Assembly (NCBI GenBank): GCA_003646715.1
Contig: QMLL01000006.1
Location: 1-19,313, forward strand
Reading direction: 5' to 3'
DNA: 19,313 nt
Source of the DNA: Deltaproteobacteria bacterium
Lineage (GTDB): Bacteria > Desulfobacterota > Syntrophobacteria > B119-G9
Shown here: positions 16,263-19,313 of the stretch, piece by piece
Position numbering within the stretch: the first letter of the stretch is position 1
Layout of the letters: each line of letters begins with the position of its first letter
Made by a program: the position numbers and the translations under genes
The notes under the pieces: generated by a model
Seen by the model: the letters and a program-made list of their open reading frames with translations, nothing else
Databases searched by the model: none
Told to the model about the DNA's origin: nothing

Positions 16263-16484
16263 ATGACACCGGATAAAATCCCTAAGCAACAACTTAAATG
16301 TATTTATTGCGGTAACGTAGTTGAGCTGACAGGTCGTTGACACCAGACGAAGGTTACCTGCAAGTTTTGCGGGATGGAAAGTTCCATTGATAATTACAGG
16401 GACCAGTTGGAAGAATGGCTTGAAAGTATCTGCAGTTGGTGTGGAGAGGTAAGACCATGGAGAAAGGTTCATTTCAAAAAGTAG
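16263..16484 (+). CDS. Candidate small zinc-ribbon selenoprotein (in-frame TGA at codon 26)
   Basis: This frame is normally missed because it is split by TGA at 16338-16340. Read through, it gives 73 residues with three CxxCG motifs: C13-IY-C16-G before the TGA, and C33-KF-C36-G and C57-SW-C60-G after it. The first two pairs are the halves of one zinc-ribbon, so the TGA divides a single domain rather than two genes. The local sequence is LTGR-U-HQTKVTC, with Sec (or an ancestral Cys) at residue 26. The ATG at 16263 is the only one in this open stretch and has AGAAGAGG upstream. A stem-loop of SECIS type begins 17 nt after the TGA. The 3' end overlaps the DUF3783 gene by 28 bp. The alternative is a young nonsense mutation in a zinc-ribbon gene. 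The function is unknown; thiol/selenol redox chemistry or metal binding would fit. Confidence 0.6.
16357..16373 (+). promoter_or_regulatory. Candidate bacterial SECIS stem-loop
   Basis: CCUGCAA (16357-16363) pairs with UUGCGGG (16367-16373), seven pairs with one U-G wobble and a GUU loop. The loop begins 24 nt after the UGA and starts with G, as expected of bacterial SECIS elements read by SelB. The stem coincides with the TGC-AAG-TTT-TGC codons of a CxxC motif, so chance self-complementarity remains possible. Confidence 0.5.
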
Positions 16485-16885
16485 AGAGATCATCGAAGCG
16501 AATGTACGGTCCGTGGAAAATTGTGGCGTGCGGGTACAGGGCAAACGAACAACAAAGGTTTTTGGACTTACTCAAAGGAATAGGTTTCGATGACCTACCA
16601 GTAGTCTTCGTAGGTGAAGCACAAAAAGACATGACACTCAAGGAGCTTCTGGAAAAACCGCACGGAACTGGAATTGGTAAAGATTCTGGACTCCGAAGAG
16701 CCGCAATCCTTTCTGGATTTACCCAGGAAGGTATCCACAAGATACTATCCGAATACAGGAAAAGTGGTTTTCCCGCGCAACTCTGGGCAACTTTAACCCC
16801 TATATCAGAGAAATGGAAAATATGTAAGCTTCTCGAAGAATTACAGAAAGAAGCAGAAGAATTCAGGAAAAAGAGGCAGGGGTAG
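16457..16885 (+). CDS. DUF3783 family protein
   Basis: The protein has 142 residues from the ATG at 16457, chosen over an upstream in-frame start at 16436 because GGAGAGGT lies 7 nt before it. The pattern WKIVACGYRANEQQRFLDLLKGIGFDDLPVVF, LKELLEKPHGTG, RRAAILSGFTQEGIHKIL and QLWATLTPISEKWKICKLLEEL matches my memory of the DUF3783 family of anaerobic bacteria. No catalytic residues are known to me, and there is no signal peptide or membrane segment. The C-terminus is a charged helix. It overlaps the zinc-ribbon frame by 28 bp, which implies coupled translation and perhaps a shared job. The overlap also means the zinc-ribbon frame is translated through this start if the TGA is read. Confidence 0.8.
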   Translation: MEKGSFQKVERSSKRMYGPWKIVACGYRANEQQRFLDLLKGIGFDDLPVVFVGEAQKDMTLKELLEKPHGTGIGKDSGLRRAAILSGFTQEGIHKILSEYRKSGFPAQLWATLTPISEKWKICKLLEELQKEAEEFRKKRQG

Positions 16886-16902
16886 AAATTAGCCACCCTG
16901 CC
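16875..16902 (-). terminator. Rho-independent terminator of the OmpA-like operon
   Basis: GGCAGGG at 16875-16881 and CCCTGCC at 16896-16902 form a perfect 7-bp GC-rich stem with a 14-nt loop. On the minus strand it is followed by TCTTTTTCC, and it lies 16 nt past the OmpA-like stop. It reaches into the last codons of the DUF3783 gene, and may also slow plus-strand transcription. Confidence 0.75.
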
Positions 16903-16917
16903 CCTTCCGACAGCACC

Positions 16918-17676
16918 TTACTCAAAAGCGGATATGTATATTTCCACTCTCCTATTTTTGGCTCTACCTTCGGGATTATCAGAACCATCAGGCATAGTGT
17001 TTGGGGCCACAGGCTTTGTTTCACCATAGCCCTTGGCGATAATTTTTGTATCCGTTAGTCCACCTTTATTGATTAGCCATGATCTTACGGAGTCTGCACG
17101 CTTAATCGAAAGTTTCATGTTGTACTCATCGGACCCTTTAGAATCGGTGTGACCCTCTACAACGACCTCACGAGTATCAAGGTTCTTGACAAGATCTGCT
17201 ACTTTATAAAGTGTCTTTTCAGCCTCTTGCCTAATATCGTATTTGTCAAAATCAAACAACACGTCGCCAAGGAGCGAGATTTTAATTTTCTTCCCGACCT
17301 TCTTTGCGCCCAGATCTTCAAGCGCTTCCTTTACAGCGGCCGAATTTCCTTTCACTTCCAGCCCCTCGAAACCAACAAGGCCTACAGTTGTACCTTCTTG
17401 AGATTTCGGCTCCTCGGATTCTAGTATATCGTCCTTGGCAGTTTCATAAGATATCAAACCCAAAATATCCACGACACTGGCAGACAATTCCTGAGGCTCG
17501 CAGAAGTCCAAAGAAATAGCTCCAAGCGTAGGCCCGAGTTGTTCCACCGCGGTCCGGGCAGCTTCAATCACTCTGGGATCATCAGGGCCCGAGTATGCCT
17601 CTTCCTCACTGAAAACGGCACTGCTTGCCATTGCAAGTGCCACTACCACAAGCACTAAAATTCTTATACATTTCAT
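16918..17676 (-). CDS. Exported OmpA/MotB-domain protein
   Basis: The protein has 252 residues. A signal peptide (basic MKCIR, hydrophobic core LVLVVVALAMASSA, cleavage before about residue 24) has no lipobox Cys, so it is likely periplasmic or outer-membrane associated rather than a lipoprotein. After an acidic middle part, residues about 135-252 are an OmpA-like peptidoglycan-binding domain: LFDFDKYDIR at 140-149, VVVEGHTDSKGSDEYNMKLS near 171 with Asp178, and IKRADSVRSWL with Arg193, the two residues that hold diaminopimelate in this family. GYGETKPVAPN and AKNRRVEI close it. AAGG before the ATG overlaps the stop of the upstream partner gene, 5 bp away. It has a terminator directly downstream. 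Confidence 0.92.
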   Translation of the reverse strand: MKCIRILVLVVVALAMASSAVFSEEEAYSGPDDPRVIEAARTAVEQLGPTLGAISLDFCEPQELSASVVDILGLISYETAKDDILESEEPKSQEGTTVGLVGFEGLEVKGNSAAVKEALEDLGAKKVGKKIKISLLGDVLFDFDKYDIRQEAEKTLYKVADLVKNLDTREVVVEGHTDSKGSDEYNMKLSIKRADSVRSWLINKGGLTDTKIIAKGYGETKPVAPNTMPDGSDNPEGRAKNRRVEIYISAFE

Positions 17677-17681
17677 TTTGC

Positions 17682-18134
17682 TTACCTTGAAATTTTGGCA
17701 CCCTCAAAAGGTAACATCCCAGGGATATAGATATCTATAGAATCGGTGGTTTCCGGGGGAGCCGGAAACTTGATCCAGAAAATTCTCTTTGTCCCCGGAT
17801 CAATCCATTGCTCAAAATTACCACCACCAATCCAGTCGTGTGCCGGCCCGGCAAGTACTCTGCCACCAGAGTCCTTCAAAGGGTAATACTTTTTCTTATT
17901 TTTAATGTCAGTGTAATAGACATCGGCAAACGGAAAAGCATAGCTCAGTCTTTGTTGTCCTAGGTTTTTAAACGAAACTTGAATAGTTAATACGTTATCT
18001 CTTACGGAACATCTGAGTAGAGCACCTTCGAAATTCCCATCGGTGGATAGCTGGGTCAAGGGGGCGTCCAAGGCCCAAGCAAATGATATAAAGACCAAGA
18101 CGAACAGAACCGACCATTTTAGACTTCTTCTCAT
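17682..18134 (-). CDS. Exported protein of unknown function, partner of the OmpA-like protein
   Basis: The protein has 150 residues. A clear signal peptide (MRRSLK, then WSVLFVLVFISFAWA) is followed by LDAP. The mature part looks all-beta: alternating strands (NVLTIQVSFKNLGQQRLSYAFPF, then DVYYTDIKNKKKYYPL), as in immunoglobulin-like domains that carry a NLG-type strand. It has a single Cys, outside any lipobox. AGAGGT stands before the ATG at 18134. The stop TAA overlaps the ribosome site of the OmpA-like gene, so the two are co-translated and probably act together at the cell envelope. I do not recognise a named family. Confidence 0.8.
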   Translation of the reverse strand: MRRSLKWSVLFVLVFISFAWALDAPLTQLSTDGNFEGALLRCSVRDNVLTIQVSFKNLGQQRLSYAFPFADVYYTDIKNKKKYYPLKDSGGRVLAGPAHDWIGGGNFEQWIDPGTKRIFWIKFPAPPETTDSIDIYIPGMLPFEGAKISR

Positions 18135-18285
18135 AGTTACACCTCTTTGTTTAAATTGTTTGTGTTAATTTTTGTGTAGTTTAGATACATGATGAAAAAG
18201 AACTACGGAGATTATTGATTTACCATATGGAAGAACACTCGTTTATAGAATAAGAGGTAGCGCAGGATCATGTCAAATATATCTT

Positions 18286-18316
18286 ACTGGTCTTTTTATT
18301 TTTCCGGTCTACCAGT
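18286..18316 (-). terminator. Possible weak terminator after yitT
   Basis: ACTGGT at 18286-18291 and ACCAGT at 18311-18316 form a perfect 6-bp dyad overlapping the last codons and stop of the YitT gene, enclosing A-rich sequence on the minus strand. There is no T-run afterwards, so support is low. Confidence 0.25.
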
Positions 18317-19202
18317 GAGGCTGGTTTCCTATTCGCTTGCCCATGACTTCTGCGGTATCAGATATGACCATAAAAACATCGGGATCTATGTCCCTTACCA
18401 GTCTTTTAAGTTTTGAAATTTCAGCAAGTGTAATAACAATGTACAGTATTTCTTCACTTTTGCCGGTAAAAGCACCTTTCCCGTGGAGAATAGTTACTCC
18501 TCGATGTAACCTATCCATAATTTCTCTGGATATCCTTTCCCATTTGTCGGAGATAATTATCACTGACTTTCTCTGACTCAAACCTGTCACAACCAGATTT
18601 ACCGTCTTGGAACTCACATACATGAAAACCAGTGTATATAGTGCTCTTTCAAGTGAGAAAAACAGACCTCCAAAAAACAAAACCATGCAATTGAAACCAA
18701 GTATTGAAGTCCCAAGACTTATTGAAAAGCGCTTAAGGAGAATAACAGAGAGAATGTCGAGCCCACCTGCAGAGCCAAGAGACCTCAGTATGAGCCCGGA
18801 CCCGATACCGGTCATGATTCCAGCCAGGAGGGCTGATACTATTTTGTCATGTACCTGGATTTGGACCTGAACTGTGTGGAGGGCTGTCGAATAAACAATA
18901 AGCCCGATTATGCTGTAAGCAAAGAATCTCCTGCCTACATACATCCACCCAAGAGCAAAAACTGGCACATTTAGCAGGGCATATATAATGGAAACAGATA
19001 TTATGGGGAAGAAATAGTGTAGTAGCAACGCCAGGCCGGTAAATCCGGCGGCAAAAAATTGTTTCGGTATTAAAATTCCATTTACTGACGCGGAGCATAT
19101 TATGCTCCCCACAGCCATAAGTAGTAAATTCCACAGGATCACCCGGATATTTTTCGCATAAGCCTGAATTCCCATTTTTATACCAGATCTATCTGCCCCC
19201 AT
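18309..19202 (-). CDS. YitT family membrane protein with C-terminal DUF2179 domain
   Basis: The protein has 297 residues. Five or six hydrophobic segments occupy about 12-215, with the family features NGILIPKQFFAAGFTGLALLLHY, LLNVPVFALGW and GSGLILRSLGSAGGLDILSVIL. The C-terminal 75 residues (VIIISDKWERISREIMDRLHRGVTILHGKGAFTG onward, ending DVFMVISDTAEVMGK) are the soluble DUF2179 domain. YitT proteins are inner-membrane proteins of uncertain transport role. The ATG at 19202 is preceded by AAGGGAAGG; a second Met at residue 10 is possible but has no comparable ribosome site. Between this gene and the next downstream gene (18134) are 174 bp without clear content. Confidence 0.9.
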   Translation of the reverse strand: MGADRSGIKMGIQAYAKNIRVILWNLLLMAVGSIICSASVNGILIPKQFFAAGFTGLALLLHYFFPIISVSIIYALLNVPVFALGWMYVGRRFFAYSIIGLIVYSTALHTVQVQIQVHDKIVSALLAGIMTGIGSGLILRSLGSAGGLDILSVILLKRFSISLGTSILGFNCMVLFFGGLFFSLERALYTLVFMYVSSKTVNLVVTGLSQRKSVIIISDKWERISREIMDRLHRGVTILHGKGAFTGKSEEILYIVITLAEISKLKRLVRDIDPDVFMVISDTAEVMGKRIGNQPHW

Positions 19203-19274
19203 TTTCCTTCCCTTTCGAGTTAACTTCGTAGATTAAACCCCAGATAGAATGACGACTACAACCAATAGTGCTGG

Positions 19275-19294
19275 ATTCCTGCGTGAGCAGGAAT
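19275..19294. repeat. REP-like palindrome
   Basis: ATTCCTGC and GCAGGAAT form a perfect 8-bp dyad around GTGA, preceded by CTGG. This is the shape of the widespread 'GGATTCC...GGAAT' extragenic palindromes common in proteobacterial genomes. It lies upstream of the YitT gene at the window edge. Confidence 0.65.
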
Positions 19295-19313
19295 AGCGAT
19301 TGATAATATTAAC

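Noticed and set aside
16236..16544. 102-codon minus-strand open frame across the zinc-ribbon region
   Set aside because: No family motif or ribosome site; it is the reverse strand of the CxxC-bearing frame and the start of DUF3783, which explain the region better.
1..19313. CRISPR array, tRNA, rRNA or intact insertion sequence
   Set aside because: No regularly spaced repeats, tRNA-like clover arms with a CCA end, rRNA segments or transposase frames were seen on either strand.

Overview
The window looks like chromosomal DNA of a strictly anaerobic Desulfobacterota (former Deltaproteobacteria) member, probably a sulfate reducer or syntroph. The basis is a heterodisulfide-reductase-like hdrCBA operon with an HdrA-GltD fusion, molybdenum-cofactor genes, a CoA-transferase/GNAT fusion, a DUF3783 protein and a DnaA of the divergent type I associate with this group. 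Base composition is moderate, coding density is high, and there is no intact transposase, rRNA, tRNA or CRISPR array.

Left block (1-7911, all minus strand). Read in the direction of transcription it begins with a histidine-rich small protein, followed by an aldehyde dehydrogenase, mobB, mobA and moeA, closely spaced or overlapping. A 185-bp gap crowded with inverted repeats follows, then hdrC, hdrB and an hdrA-like gene that leaves the window at position 1. The Mo genes make and insert the bis-MGD/molybdopterin cofactor. The Hdr set is a cytoplasmic iron-sulfur/flavin electron-transfer module with an NAD(P)H-type flavin domain.

Middle block (8084-12455, plus strand). This is a likely operon driven by a recognisable sigma70-type promoter. 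It holds lgt, a fused acetyl-CoA hydrolase/transferase-GNAT protein, a coiled-coil protein with a PD-(D/E)XK nuclease core, and a metallo-beta-lactamase-fold hydrolase. It converges on a minus-strand dnaA-type gene (12483-13892) whose ATPase motifs are altered. Upstream of that gene lie 860 bp without genes, containing direct repeats, inverted repeats and a very AT-rich tract.

Right block. A radical SAM gene (14753-16168) is followed by a 73-residue three-CxxC zinc-ribbon frame at 16263-16484 with an in-frame TGA at codon 26. A stem-loop begins 17 nt after that TGA and carries a G-starting apical loop, which fits the bacterial SECIS pattern. I read it as a candidate small selenoprotein, overlapping and apparently coupled to a DUF3783 gene. 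This is the most interesting item in the window. On the minus strand come an exported OmpA-like protein, its exported partner and a YitT-family membrane protein; a REP-like palindrome lies at the right edge.
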